DNA of 64,000 nt from Mycobacterium simiae (GTDB taxonomy: Bacteria > Actinomycetota > Actinomycetes > Mycobacteriales > Mycobacteriaceae): NCBI RefSeq assembly GCF_010727605.1, contig NZ_AP022568.1:1488001-1552000 (forward strand), given 5' to 3'. Within the stretch, counting starts at the first letter, position 1; each line of letters opens with the position of its first letter. The notes below the pieces were generated by a model that was given only the letters and a program-made list of their open reading frames with translations, did no database searches and was not told the origin of the DNA. A program made the position numbers and the translations under genes. This document shows, one piece after another, positions 49,062 through 58,515 of this stretch.

Positions 49062-50201
49062 ATGACGATTTCCGACGTCCCCACCCAAACGCTGCCAGCC
49101 GAAGGCGAGATCGGTCTGGTCGACATCGGCTCGCTGACCACCGAGAGCGGCGCGGTCATCGACGATGTCTGTATCGCGGTCCAACGCTGGGGCGAGCTGT
49201 CACCGACCCGCGACAACGTGGTCGTGGTCTTACACGCTCTCACCGGCGATTCCCACATCACCGGGCCGGCCGGACCCGGGCATCCCACTCCCGGCTGGTG
49301 GGACGGCATCGCGGGGCCGGGCGCACCGATCGACACCAGCCGATGGTGTGCGGTGGCCACCAACGTGCTGGGTGGCTGCCGTGGCTCCACCGGGCCGAGT
49401 TCGCTTGCCCCAGACGGGAAGCCGTGGGGTTCACGGTTTCCGCTGATCACCGTGCGCGACCAGGTCGAGGCGGATATCGCCACGCTGGAGGCGCTCGGCA
49501 TCAGTCAGGTCGCGGCCGTGGTCGGCGGATCCATGGGCGGCGCACGGGCTTTGGAATGGATGGTCGGCCACCCCGAACGCGTTCGGGCCGGATTGCTGCT
49601 GGCCGTCGGTGCGCGTGCCACCGCGGACCAGATCGGCACTCAGACCACCCAGATCGCGGCGATCAAGGCCGACCCGAACTGGCTCGGTGGCGACTACCAC
49701 GGCACCGGGCGGTTCCCGGATGCGGGCCTGGCCATCGCCCGCCGATTCGCTCACCTGACCTACCGCGGCGAGGTCGAGCTCGACACCCGATTCGCCAATC
49801 ACAGCCAAAGCGGCGAGGATCCAGCGGACGGTGGACGCTACGCCGTGCAGAGCTACCTGGAACATCAGGGCGCCAAGATCTTGGCCCGTTTCGATGCCGG
49901 CAGTTACGTGACTCTGACCGAAGCGTTGAACAGCCACGACGCCGGGCGCGGCCGGGGCGGGCTGAAGAAGGCGCTGGGCAGGTGCCCGGTACCAGCCGTG
50001 GTCGGTGGGATCAAATCCGACCGGCTCTACCCGTTGCGGCTGCAGCAAGAGTTGGCCGACCTGCTGCCGGGCTGCACCGGGCTTCATGTTGTCGATTCCA
50101 TCTGCGGGCACGACGGTTTTTTGGTGGAGACCGAGGCGGTGGGTGAATTGATCCGTAAGACACTGGATCTGGCCGCGAATGAAGGTGCGTGTCGGAGGTG
50201 A
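49062..50201 (+). CDS. metA: Homoserine O-acetyltransferase
   Basis: 379 residues (metX type, metA in M. tuberculosis annotation). Alpha/beta-hydrolase fold acetyltransferase: [14 protein letters not shown], nucleophile elbow [10 protein letters not shown], and the late DGFLVE with catalytic Asp/His. Acetylates homoserine with acetyl-CoA, supplying the substrate of the preceding sulfhydrylase. In the riboswitch-controlled transcript. Its end overlaps the methyltransferase start by 13 bp. Confidence 0.93.
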   Translation: MTISDVPTQTLPAEGEIGLVDIGSLTTESGAVIDDVCIAVQRWGELSPTRDNVVVVLHALTGDSHITGPAGPGHPTPGWWDGIAGPGAPIDTSRWCAVATNVLGGCRGSTGPSSLAPDGKPWGSRFPLITVRDQVEADIATLEALGISQVAAVVGGSMGGARALEWMVGHPERVRAGLLLAVGARATADQIGTQTTQIAAIKADPNWLGGDYHGTGRFPDAGLAIARRFAHLTYRGEVELDTRFANHSQSGEDPADGGRYAVQSYLEHQGAKILARFDAGSYVTLTEALNSHDAGRGRGGLKKALGRCPVPAVVGGIKSDRLYPLRLQQELADLLPGCTGLHVVDSICGHDGFLVETEAVGELIRKTLDLAANEGACRR

Positions 50202-50932
50202 CCCGCTCTCGGCACGACCGCTCCTTGTCGTTCGGTTCGGCGGCCGCAGCCTATGAGCGTGGACGGCCATCCTATCCGCCCGAGGCCATCGACTGGCTGT
50301 TGCCGCGCGGCGCGCGCCAGGTACTCGACTTGGGGGCGGGTACCGGCAAGCTGACCACCCGGCTGGTCGAACGCGGCCTGGAGGTGGTGGCCGTGGACCC
50401 GATTCCGGACATGCTCGAAGTGCTGAGCGCTTCGCTTCCCGAGACTCGCGCGCTGCTAGGTACCGCGGAAGAGATTCCGTTGGAGGACAACAGCGTTGAC
50501 GCGGTTCTGGTCGCCCAAGCCTGGCACTGGGTCGATCCGGAGCGAGCGATTCCCGAGGTGGCCCGCGTGTTGCGGCCCGGCGGGCGACTGGGTCTGGTGT
50601 GGAACACCCGCGACGAGCGACTCGGCTGGGTGCGTGAGCTCGGTCAGATTATCGGCAGCGACGGTGACGGTCGCCGGTTCGACGTGAAGTTGCCGCCGCC
50701 GTTCGCCGAGCCCGAACGTCATCAGGTCGAATGGACGAATTACCTCACGCCGCAAGCGTTGATCGATTTGGTGGCATCGCGCAGCTACTGCATCACGTCG
50801 CCCACCGAGGTGCGCACCCAAACCCTGGAGCAGGTACGCAACCTGCTGGCTACGCATCCGGCGCTGGCCAATTCGACCGGGTTGGCGATGCCTTATGTCA
50901 CCGTGTGCATCCGGGCGACGTTGGCTTCCTGA
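50189..50932 (+). CDS. Class I SAM-dependent methyltransferase
   Basis: 247 residues. Methyltransferase_11 pattern: [14 protein letters not shown] (motif I, SAM-binding, near residue 48), [39 protein letters not shown], and [15 protein letters not shown]. Substrate unknown. Start GTG inside the end of metX, so it is a third gene of the methionine transcript; a user of SAM under SAM-IV control. Its 3' end overlaps the convergent permease gene by 40 bp. Confidence 0.88.
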   Translation: MSEVTRSRHDRSLSFGSAAAAYERGRPSYPPEAIDWLLPRGARQVLDLGAGTGKLTTRLVERGLEVVAVDPIPDMLEVLSASLPETRALLGTAEEIPLEDNSVDAVLVAQAWHWVDPERAIPEVARVLRPGGRLGLVWNTRDERLGWVRELGQIIGSDGDGRRFDVKLPPPFAEPERHQVEWTNYLTPQALIDLVASRSYCITSPTEVRTQTLEQVRNLLATHPALANSTGLAMPYVTVCIRATLAS

Positions 50933-52917
50933 GGCGCAAGGCCTTTGGGTGCCACTCGGGCGATCCGGGACTCGATATCGTAAGGCACGATGATCGCCGT
51001 CGCACCCCTGATGCGACTGACGGCGCGCGCCATCTTGTCCGCGGTGCGGTCGTGCAGTAGCCGGCCGAGCAACGGTGAAAAAGTGCGGCGCGGCAGCAGT
51101 ACCGTCACCTTGCTGTCCTGGTGATCGCTGAGCACCCGGCAGACCAGATCGAATGCGGCACGACTCAAGTGCCGGTCCGGGCAGTTGATCAACCACAGCG
51201 GCGTGTCGTGTTCGAAGCGTTCCCAGCGTGCACGGAGTTCCATGGCACGGTCCACGTCGATTACGAAGTGCACCGCCGTCAAGTCGTCCGCGTGCAGCCC
51301 GTACCCCAGGCGCAACGCCTCGACTTCGGCGAGGTCGACGGAATCGACGAAAACCAGCACCCGAAGTCGCGGATGCCGATCCAGGTCGATGTCTTTGCCG
51401 TGCGACATCTCCAGCACGGAAGCCTCGGCACGATATTTTCGGTTCAGCCTCATCAGGCCGAAGACCAGCACCGGAAACACCACAACGACGAGCCACGCAC
51501 CTTCGGTGAACTTGGCTACCGCGAAAATCCCCACGACGACCGTCGACAGGATTCCGGCGGACAAATTCACGAGCAGCTTGCGCCGCCAGCCCGATCCGCG
51601 TTGCGTCAGATGGTATTTCGCCATGCCGTAGCCGGCCATCGAGAATCCGGTGAACACACCGATTGCGAAGAACGGCACCAGGTGGCTGACCTTTGCCTCG
51701 GTAATCACCAACAGTGTCAGTGCCAGCCCGGCCAGTAGCAGGATGCCATTGGAGAACACCAGCCGATGGCCGCGCTTGGTCAACGGTCGCGGCAGGAAGC
51801 GGTCCTCGGCGACGAAACTCGCCAGCGCGGGAAAGCCGTTGAAGCTGGTGTTGCAGCCCGTGAACAGAATGGCCGCGGTGGACGCCTGCACCAGGAAGTA
51901 CAACAGGTGGCCGAACACGCCGTTGCCGAAGACCGCGTGGGCGATTTCGGACAACATCGACGGGTATTCATCCAGGTACGGCACGGCGTGCGTGACGTGC
52001 GCAAGCCAGGCAACACCCGCCAGCAAGAAGCCCAGGATGCACGCCATCAGTGTGATGATCCGGCGCGCGTTGATGCCTTCCGGCTTCTGTAACGCATCGA
52101 CACTGTTGGAAACCGCCTCGATACCGGTCAGTGACGCGCCGCCATTGGCGAACGCGCGCAACACAATCAACACTGTCGCGCCCATTACCAATCCGCTGCC
52201 CTGGTGGACCGGCACTGCTCCGGCAATGTGCTGTGGGTCGTATCTGGGCAATCCCCACACGATTTCACGAGTCAGTCCGGTCAGGATCGTGATCGTGATC
52301 ATCGCGACGAAGGCGTAGGTGGACAGCGCAAATGCCCGGCCCGATCGACGCAATCCGCGCAGGTTGACCAGGCAAATCAACACCACCGCGGCCAGCGTGA
52401 TTTCCAGGTGGTAGGGACGCAGAGCCGGAACCGCAGAGACTACCGCAACGGTGGCGGCAGCGGGTTGTACCGCCACGGTAACGACGTAATCGATCAGCAG
52501 CGCCGCGGCAGCGACCTGCGCCACCCGTGGGCCGAAGTTCTCCCGCGCGACGGTGTAGGAACCGCCGGATCGCGCATAGGTCATGACGACCTGCCGGTAC
52601 GACGCCGACACCAGTGCCAAGATCACCAGAATCACACCGGTGATCGGCAACAGCAACGCGAACGCGGCCATTCCCGCCGCCGGCAAGAGCTCTATCATGA
52701 TCTGCTCCGGGCCGTAGGCGGTCGAGGAGATCGCATCGGGTGAAAGAGCCCCCAGCGCAACGCGGTTGGATAACCGCTCCGACTCCAACTGATCGGTCGT
52801 CAGCGGCCTTCCGAGAAAGATCCGCTTGCATCGATCGGCAACGGAAAGCGGCATTCCGGGGATCGTTGTCGTCGACGTTGTCGTCGTCGTGGTCGTGGTC
52901 GTGGTCGTGGTCGTCAC
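50893..52917 (-). CDS. KimA/YdaO-like potassium permease (APC superfamily), copy 1
   Basis: 674 residues. About twelve membrane helices, then a cytoplasmic domain of roughly 170 residues. LSPDAISSTAYGPEQIMIELL near the start of TM1 is the mark of the KimA/YdaO branch, of which Bacillus KimA is a high-affinity proton-coupled K+ importer; M. tuberculosis equivalents are annotated as amino-acid permeases. GTG 52917 has AGGAGGGGAG a few bases upstream, much better than the GTG at 52947 that overlaps the previous stop. Right after the start comes a run of 13 threonines. Second gene of a tandem pair; substrate K+ is inferred from the family and the neighbouring channel. Confidence 0.85.
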   Translation of the reverse strand: MTTTTTTTTTTTTTSTTTIPGMPLSVADRCKRIFLGRPLTTDQLESERLSNRVALGALSPDAISSTAYGPEQIMIELLPAAGMAAFALLLPITGVILVILALVSASYRQVVMTYARSGGSYTVARENFGPRVAQVAAAALLIDYVVTVAVQPAAATVAVVSAVPALRPYHLEITLAAVVLICLVNLRGLRRSGRAFALSTYAFVAMITITILTGLTREIVWGLPRYDPQHIAGAVPVHQGSGLVMGATVLIVLRAFANGGASLTGIEAVSNSVDALQKPEGINARRIITLMACILGFLLAGVAWLAHVTHAVPYLDEYPSMLSEIAHAVFGNGVFGHLLYFLVQASTAAILFTGCNTSFNGFPALASFVAEDRFLPRPLTKRGHRLVFSNGILLLAGLALTLLVITEAKVSHLVPFFAIGVFTGFSMAGYGMAKYHLTQRGSGWRRKLLVNLSAGILSTVVVGIFAVAKFTEGAWLVVVVFPVLVFGLMRLNRKYRAEASVLEMSHGKDIDLDRHPRLRVLVFVDSVDLAEVEALRLGYGLHADDLTAVHFVIDVDRAMELRARWERFEHDTPLWLINCPDRHLSRAAFDLVCRVLSDHQDSKVTVLLPRRTFSPLLGRLLHDRTADKMARAVSRIRGATAIIVPYDIESRIARVAPKGLAPQEANVARMHTVT
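52876..52914 (-). repeat. Threonine-codon microsatellite at the KimA copy 1 N-terminus
   Basis: Thirteen Thr codons directly after the start, built from a hexamer ACGACC repeated four times and then ACG/ACA codons. Length changes of six bases would keep the frame. Confidence 0.8.
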
Positions 52918-52943
52918 GGCGGCTCCCCTCCTGGGATTGGGAT

Positions 52944-54890
52944 TCACAAGACCCGGGTGACTTCGGCAATCCGGGACTCGATGTCGTAGGGCACGATCTG
53001 GGCCGTCGCACCCGGGATGCGGCTGACGGCGCGCGCGATCTTGTCCGCCGTGCGGTCGTGCAAGAGCCGGCCAACCAGCGGCGAGTAGGTTCGCCGCGGC
53101 AGCAATACCGTGATCTTGGTGTCAGGGTGATCGTCGAGTACTCGGAAAACCAAATCGTGTGCGGCCCTGGCTAAATGACGGTCCGGACAATCGACCACGC
53201 GCAACGGCGTGTGGTGATCGAAGTGCTCCCAACGCTGCCGTAGCCGTTCGGCCCTCATGGCGTCGAGCATGAAATGCACCGCGGTCAGGTCGTCGGCGTG
53301 CAGCCCGTTCGCGTAGCGCAGCGCTTCGATTTCGGCGAGGTCGACGGTATCGACGAAAACCAGTACTCGGTGCCGCGTATACCGGGCGAACACTGGGGTT
53401 TTGGCGTGCGACACCTCCAGCACGGCCGCCTCGGCGCGATACTTCTGGTTGAGCCGCATCAACGCGAAGACCAGCAGCGGGAACACGACGACGATCAGCC
53501 ACGCGCCTTCGGTGAACTTCGCCACGGCGAAGATCCCGACCACGATCGTCGATAGCATCCCTGCCGATAGGTTGACCGCAAGTTTGCCTCGCCAGCCCGA
53601 TCCGCGATCGGTCCAATAGTGCTTGGTCATGCCGTAGCCGGCCATCGAGAACCCGGTGAATACGCCGATTGCGTAGAACGGCACCAGCGCATCGACGGAG
53701 CCGCCGGTGATCAGGAGCAGTGCCACCGCCAACGCGGTGAGGGTCAGAATCCCGTTGGAGAACACCAACCGGTGACCGCGTTTCATCAAAGGCCTTGGCA
53801 TGAAGCGATCTTCGGCAACGAAACTGGCCAATGCGGGGAATCCGTTGAAGCTGGTATTGCCGCCGGTGTAGAGGATCGCCGCGGTAGATGCCTGTAGCAA
53901 GAAATACAGGACTTGGCCGATCACGCCGTGCCCGAATACCGCCCTGGCGATTTCGGACAACATCGACGGATAACCGTCGACATAGGGTGCCGCGTGCGTG
54001 ACGTGGGTCAACCACGCCACACCCGCGAGCAAGAACCCGAGCATGCAGGCCATCACGGTCATCACCCGACGGGCATTGACACCTTCGGGCTGGCGCAGAC
54101 TGTTGACCGTGTTGGAGATTGCTTCCACACCGGTCAGCGAAGAACCGCCGTTGGCGAACGCGCGCAGCACGATCAACAAGGTTGCGCCCATGATGATGCC
54201 ACCACCTTGATGGACCGGCACCACACCGGTCATCTGTTGCGGATCGTATGTCGGCAAATTGCCGATGAATTCGCGCACCAGTCCCGCGACGATCGTCAGC
54301 GACACCATCGCCGTGAAGGCATAGGTCGGTACTGCGAATCGAACGCCGGCTTCCCGCAGCCCACGAAGGTTGGCGAAGCACATCATCAGCACGACGCCCA
54401 CCGTGATCTCCAAGCTGTACGGGCCCAGTGCCGGTATGGCCGAGACCACCGCGACGGTCCCGGCGGCGCATTGCACCGCGACGGTCACCACGTAGTCAAT
54501 CAGCAGCGCCGCGGCGGCAATTTGAGCCACCCGTGGACCGAAGTTCTCCCGCGCAACGACATAGGAACCGCCCGCCCTCGTGTAGACCATGACCACTTGG
54601 CGATACGACGCGGATACCAGCACCAGGATCAACAGGATGACGCCGGTGATGGGGAGCAGCAATGCGAAAGCCGCCATTCCAGCAGCCGGCAATAGCTCGA
54701 TCATGATCTGTTCGGAGCCATAGGCAGTCGATGAGATCGCATCGGGCGAAAGCACGCCCAGTGCAACTGGATTGGATAACTTCTCGTGCTGCAGCTGATC
54801 GGTGATCAGTGGTCTGCCGAGAAATCCACGCTTACACACGTCGGAGAACGACGACCATGTTCTGTGCTCAGCATCCAAAGGTGTTGTCAC
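52944..54890 (-). CDS. KimA/YdaO-like potassium permease (APC superfamily), copy 2
   Basis: 648 residues, close paralogue of copy 1 over its whole length: same LSPDAISSTAYGSEQIMIELL motif, same helix layout, and similar cytoplasmic C-terminal domain (DRHLARAAHDLVFRVLDDHPD..). The N-terminal 30 residues differ and lack the threonine run. GTG start at 54890 with AAGGAA ten bases upstream. Its transcription would begin in the 370-bp region shared with the divergent potassium channel gene. No riboswitch I can recognise in the leader. Confidence 0.85.
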   Translation of the reverse strand: MTTPLDAEHRTWSSFSDVCKRGFLGRPLITDQLQHEKLSNPVALGVLSPDAISSTAYGSEQIMIELLPAAGMAAFALLLPITGVILLILVLVSASYRQVVMVYTRAGGSYVVARENFGPRVAQIAAAALLIDYVVTVAVQCAAGTVAVVSAIPALGPYSLEITVGVVLMMCFANLRGLREAGVRFAVPTYAFTAMVSLTIVAGLVREFIGNLPTYDPQQMTGVVPVHQGGGIIMGATLLIVLRAFANGGSSLTGVEAISNTVNSLRQPEGVNARRVMTVMACMLGFLLAGVAWLTHVTHAAPYVDGYPSMLSEIARAVFGHGVIGQVLYFLLQASTAAILYTGGNTSFNGFPALASFVAEDRFMPRPLMKRGHRLVFSNGILTLTALAVALLLITGGSVDALVPFYAIGVFTGFSMAGYGMTKHYWTDRGSGWRGKLAVNLSAGMLSTIVVGIFAVAKFTEGAWLIVVVFPLLVFALMRLNQKYRAEAAVLEVSHAKTPVFARYTRHRVLVFVDTVDLAEIEALRYANGLHADDLTAVHFMLDAMRAERLRQRWEHFDHHTPLRVVDCPDRHLARAAHDLVFRVLDDHPDTKITVLLPRRTYSPLVGRLLHDRTADKIARAVSRIPGATAQIVPYDIESRIAEVTRVL

Positions 54891-55260
54891 AAGCCAAATT
54901 CCTTATCCCCAATTCGACCGACTCGGCGAAAGCGTAGCTGCTCGACGACGCCGTGTCGCTCCCCTACTTGACGACGCAGGCCGAACAAGTCCGCAAACAC
55001 ACAGCAAGTTGCCAGCGATATTGCCAGGACATTTGAAGAAGGTCATCTGCACGCAACAAAGCAATCCGTACGGGCGACAAACCCGCAGGAACCCGTCGAT
55101 ATGTCGGTAGCACGAGTGCCGCTGAGCGGCGATCGACAAATCAGGTAATTCCCAGCAAAGTGTTCGCGTCGTGGATAACCAGCGACCTCAGCGCTTGCGC
55201 GCGGAGCGGGCCGGACTTCATCAAATACGTTGTGGCACTGTATATTTGGTGGAATTCGTG
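54891..55260. other. 370-bp intergenic region between the KimA pair and the channel gene
   Basis: No gene supported. Base composition is visibly more A+T-rich than the flanks. It holds the palindrome GCCGCTGAGCGGC (55118-55130) and the channel promoter box TATATT (55241-55246). The minus-strand leader of the permease pair could be over 200 nt. A Cys-rich frame on the minus strand (55139 to 54903) has no ribosome site and was not called. Confidence 0.6.
55241..55246 (+). promoter_or_regulatory. -10 box of the potassium channel gene
   Basis: TATATT, followed by GGTGGA and the start ATG at 55261; gives a leader of about 8 bases. Confidence 0.45.
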
Positions 55261-57141
55261 ATGCAATCGTTATGGTGGCGGCGAATTGCGATGCAGCTCA
55301 CGGTGATTCAAGGGCTGTTACGATCGGCCAAATCCACTGGAGCTGTTGGACCAGTTCACGATGTCGCGGAGGAGCCAGAACTCATGCACCAGTGCGTCAT
55401 CGTCAGCGGTGATGACGCGCTGGCGACCACGATCATCGAGGAGCTCAAAAGGGCGGGCGCAAGCGTTGCCAGACTCCTCGATTCCGACCTCGCCGGCGCC
55501 CGTGTCAAAACCGAGCTCGTCAAGGCCGGAGTCGTCCACGCGTCGGCCATCGTCTGCGCCGGGGTCGACGATGCCACCAATCTCGAGATCGCGCTGTTGG
55601 CCAGAAAGGCCAACCCGGACATTCGGGTCGTGGCTCGACTGGCCAATGATGTGCTGCGGGAAGCGGTCGCCGCCGACGACGGGCCCAGCGCGATTCTTGG
55701 CGTTGCCGACCTCGCAGCACCGGCGGTCGTCGAGGCATGTCTGGCCCGTACCACGCACCCGTTCCAGGCCGCCGGTACGCAGTTCGTGGTGTTCGGCGCC
55801 GAGGCGCCCTACGACGCGACATTGCGGGAGATCTACGGGGACCTCGACCCGGTCGCCATCGTCAAAGGCGACAACACGTTCAACGCCGGCGAAGTGGTCG
55901 TCTGCCCAGGCCGTGACATGCGAGTCAGCGCGGGCGACTGGACGGCCATGATCGGCACGAAAAGCGACCTGATCACCGCCGGGATCAAAGTCCCCAGCCA
56001 CACCAGAACCCGGTCCCGGCAGTCCCGGTTGCGCCGGGTGGTCAACGCGGTGCGCACCTTGTCCAGTGACGTGAACCCCGCGTTCTATCCGGTGATCGTG
56101 GCCCTGGGGATATTGATCGTCGGGTCGACCACGCTGCTGCACTTCTCCTACACACACCCCGGGATGTCCTGGGTCGACGCGTTCTACTTCACCAACGAGA
56201 CGATCACGACCACCGGATACGGAGACTTCAGCTTCGCCAAGCAACCGACCTGGCTTCGGTTCTACGCCGCCATGTTGATGCTGGGCGGCGTGACCACCAC
56301 CGCCCTGCTGGTGTCGTTCGTCGCCGACGTCATGCTCTCACGTCGGTTCGTCTGGTCGTCCGGACGGCCGCGGGCACGGCACCTGCGCAACCACATCATT
56401 GTCGTCGGGCTCAGCGCCCTGGGCATTCGGGTCGTCAGCGACTTGATCACCGAGGGCTACGACGTCGCGGTGATCGAGCGCGACCAGACCAACCCCTTCT
56501 TGTCGACGATGGACGAACTCGACGTACCGGTGATATTCGGAGACGCCACGTTGCGACAGACACTGGAAGCCGCTCGTGTCCAGACCGCTCGTGCCGTGGC
56601 GGTGCTGACTCGTGACGACATGGTCAACATCGAGACCGGCATCGTGATCCGCGAGATGCTGGCCGCCCAGGAATCAGCCACCGGCAACCGGTGGAGCGAG
56701 GTCCCGTTGGTGTTACGGGTGTACGACCACGATCTCGGGTCTGCCGTTGCCCACCGGTTCGGCTTCGAAAACGTGCGCTCCACCGTCGAATTGGCCGCGC
56801 CGTGGTTCATCGGCGCCGCGATGGGTCTGCAAGTGCTGGGGACGTTCTCAGTCGGAAACCGGTCGTTCTTGGTCGGCAGTATGCGCGTGCAAGCCGGCAG
56901 TGAACTCGACGGGCTGCAGATGTTCGAGGTCTCCACGCAGACCCGGGTGATCGCAATCACCCGTGACGACGCTCCGGTTCAGCTGCATCCGCGCCGCGAT
57001 GCCCGGCTCAACGCCGGGGACACCGTCTACCTGGTCGGCCCGTACCGGGAACTGCTGGCGACCCTGCGCAAGGGACAGCCGTCGACGGACGGCGGCCTGT
57101 GCCCGAACGGCGAGTACCAGGTGAAGCGTCAATCTGCCTAA
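55261..57141 (+). CDS. Potassium channel protein with RCK domains on both sides of the pore
   Basis: 626 residues. Order of parts: a short N-region; RCK/TrkA-N-like Rossmann domain (about 42-160, HQCVIVSGDDALATTIIEE) with a following TrkA-C-like part; two-helix pore (TM1 about 275-297, filter TTTGYGD near 318, TM2 about 335-360); a second RCK domain (about 376-500, NHIIVVGLSALGIRVV); a C-terminal TrkA-C-like domain (about 540-620). Most bacterial two-helix K+ channels have RCK domains only after the pore. ATG 55261 has GGTGGA upstream; starts at 55171, 55291 and 55384 are possible. Divergent from the KimA pair; PPE gene follows after 50 bp. Confidence 0.85.
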   Translation: MQSLWWRRIAMQLTVIQGLLRSAKSTGAVGPVHDVAEEPELMHQCVIVSGDDALATTIIEELKRAGASVARLLDSDLAGARVKTELVKAGVVHASAIVCAGVDDATNLEIALLARKANPDIRVVARLANDVLREAVAADDGPSAILGVADLAAPAVVEACLARTTHPFQAAGTQFVVFGAEAPYDATLREIYGDLDPVAIVKGDNTFNAGEVVVCPGRDMRVSAGDWTAMIGTKSDLITAGIKVPSHTRTRSRQSRLRRVVNAVRTLSSDVNPAFYPVIVALGILIVGSTTLLHFSYTHPGMSWVDAFYFTNETITTTGYGDFSFAKQPTWLRFYAAMLMLGGVTTTALLVSFVADVMLSRRFVWSSGRPRARHLRNHIIVVGLSALGIRVVSDLITEGYDVAVIERDQTNPFLSTMDELDVPVIFGDATLRQTLEAARVQTARAVAVLTRDDMVNIETGIVIREMLAAQESATGNRWSEVPLVLRVYDHDLGSAVAHRFGFENVRSTVELAAPWFIGAAMGLQVLGTFSVGNRSFLVGSMRVQAGSELDGLQMFEVSTQTRVIAITRDDAPVQLHPRRDARLNAGDTVYLVGPYRELLATLRKGQPSTDGGLCPNGEYQVKRQSA

Positions 57142-57191
57142 CGCACAGCACTATTCGAATGCTTTAAGGGGGTTTCTTTGCGCTCGAATGG

Positions 57192-58499
57192 GTGTGGCAA
57201 GTGATCGGCTTCGGGGCGCTCCCGCCGGAGGTGAATTCCGGCCGCATGTATGCAGGGCCCGGGTCCGCGCCGATGCTAGCCGCTGCGCAGGCATGGGAAG
57301 ACCTTGCCACGGAACTGTATTCGACGGTCAACTCCTACCAAGCGGTGGTCTCAGGACTTACCTCAGGGCAGTGGCTGGGTCCCTCCTCGGCGATGATGGC
57401 CGGCGCCGCGACCACCTACCTGACGTGGATGAGCAGGGCCGCGGCACAGGCCGACCAGACGGCCGGTCAAGCCATGGCCGCCGTTTCGGCCTACGAAACG
57501 GCTTACGCCGCGACAGTCCCGCCGTCGGAGGTAGCCGCGAACCGCAGCCTGCTGATGGCGTTGGTGGCCACGAATGTGTTGGGACAGAACACGCCGCAGA
57601 TCGCCGCGACGGAAGCCGAATATGGCGAGATGTGGGCACAAGACGCGGCGGCGATGTACGGATACGCGGGCTCAGCGGCGGCGGCTACGCAGCTGACGCC
57701 GTATAGCCCGCCGCAGCAGAACACCAGTCCGGGCGGACTGACCGGCCAGTCGAACGCGGTGGCGCAGGCCGCTGAGGTGCCAGCCTCGCAGTCGCTGTTC
57801 GCGGTACCGCAGGCACTGTCCGACGCGGGCTCGTCACTTGGCGTGTCATCGCCGCTGGACCTGGTGGACCTGGGCGCCGACGCGATCGCCTACGGGCTCG
57901 ACGCGCCCATGTCGCCGCTGGGGGCAATATCCCTTCCGATCGACCTAGTCGGCGCGCAGACCGGTATACACACCGACGACATCGTCAGCGGCTGGGACGC
58001 CGCGGGTGCCGGGCCCGAGGCCGTGGTCAAGAGCGTGACTCCGCCTGTCTCGGCAACCCCGCCGGATGTCGTGTCCCGCGGGGTGTCCGCCGGGTTGGGC
58101 GAGGCCGACGCCGTCGGCAGGCTGTCGGTGCCGCCCACTTGGGTGTCCGCAACACCGGCGGTGCGCCCGATCGCGCTGGCGTTACCGGCCGCACCGGCCG
58201 CCGTCGCACCACAGGCTGCGGGGTTCAACGTGGAAAGCACCTTCGGTGAGATGGCCATGGCGGGCACCGCTGGACGAGCCATCCGCGAGGGCTTCGGCCC
58301 GCGAAGTCGGGACCAGCACGGCGCGCCGGCGATCGCACGCCAGGCCAGCGAGGTCGACGACGCTGCCGCCGAGAACGAGCCGCGGACGGTGGTCACCGGA
58401 ATCGCTGCGGAGATACGCGATTTCGCGCGGTTGCGCGATGAAGGGCTGATCTCCGACGACGAGTACATCGAGCAACGGAATCGACTGCTGGGCCGCTGA
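57192..58499 (+). CDS. PPE-family protein (SVP subgroup) with C-terminal SHOCT-like motif
   Basis: 435 residues. N-terminal PPE domain (about 1-175) with GFGALPPEVNSGRMYAGPG, the WxG-type turn GQWLGPSS, and helical bundle; the SVP motif GRLSVPPTW near 310; and a C-terminal EIRDFARLRDEGLISDDEY segment (about 408-430) that matches the SHOCT short-domain pattern. PPE proteins go out by ESX type VII secretion and several serve as outer-membrane solute channels. No PE partner is next to it. GTG 57192 or GTG 57201 could be the start. It follows the channel gene by 50 bp on the same strand. Confidence 0.88.
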   Translation: MWQVIGFGALPPEVNSGRMYAGPGSAPMLAAAQAWEDLATELYSTVNSYQAVVSGLTSGQWLGPSSAMMAGAATTYLTWMSRAAAQADQTAGQAMAAVSAYETAYAATVPPSEVAANRSLLMALVATNVLGQNTPQIAATEAEYGEMWAQDAAAMYGYAGSAAAATQLTPYSPPQQNTSPGGLTGQSNAVAQAAEVPASQSLFAVPQALSDAGSSLGVSSPLDLVDLGADAIAYGLDAPMSPLGAISLPIDLVGAQTGIHTDDIVSGWDAAGAGPEAVVKSVTPPVSATPPDVVSRGVSAGLGEADAVGRLSVPPTWVSATPAVRPIALALPAAPAAVAPQAAGFNVESTFGEMAMAGTAGRAIREGFGPRSRDQHGAPAIARQASEVDDAAAENEPRTVVTGIAAEIRDFARLRDEGLISDDEYIEQRNRLLGR

Positions 58500-58515
58500 T
58501 CCAGCCGGTGCGGAT

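Noticed and set aside
54903..55139. Cys-rich 78-residue frame on the minus strand upstream of the KimA pair
   Set aside because: No ribosome site, odd Arg/Cys composition, and it lies in the putative leader; probably chance.
54891..55170. Possible c-di-AMP (ydaO-type) riboswitch before the KimA-like genes
   Set aside because: Bacterial kimA/ydaO genes often have one, but the conserved blocks of that motif are not found on the minus strand here.
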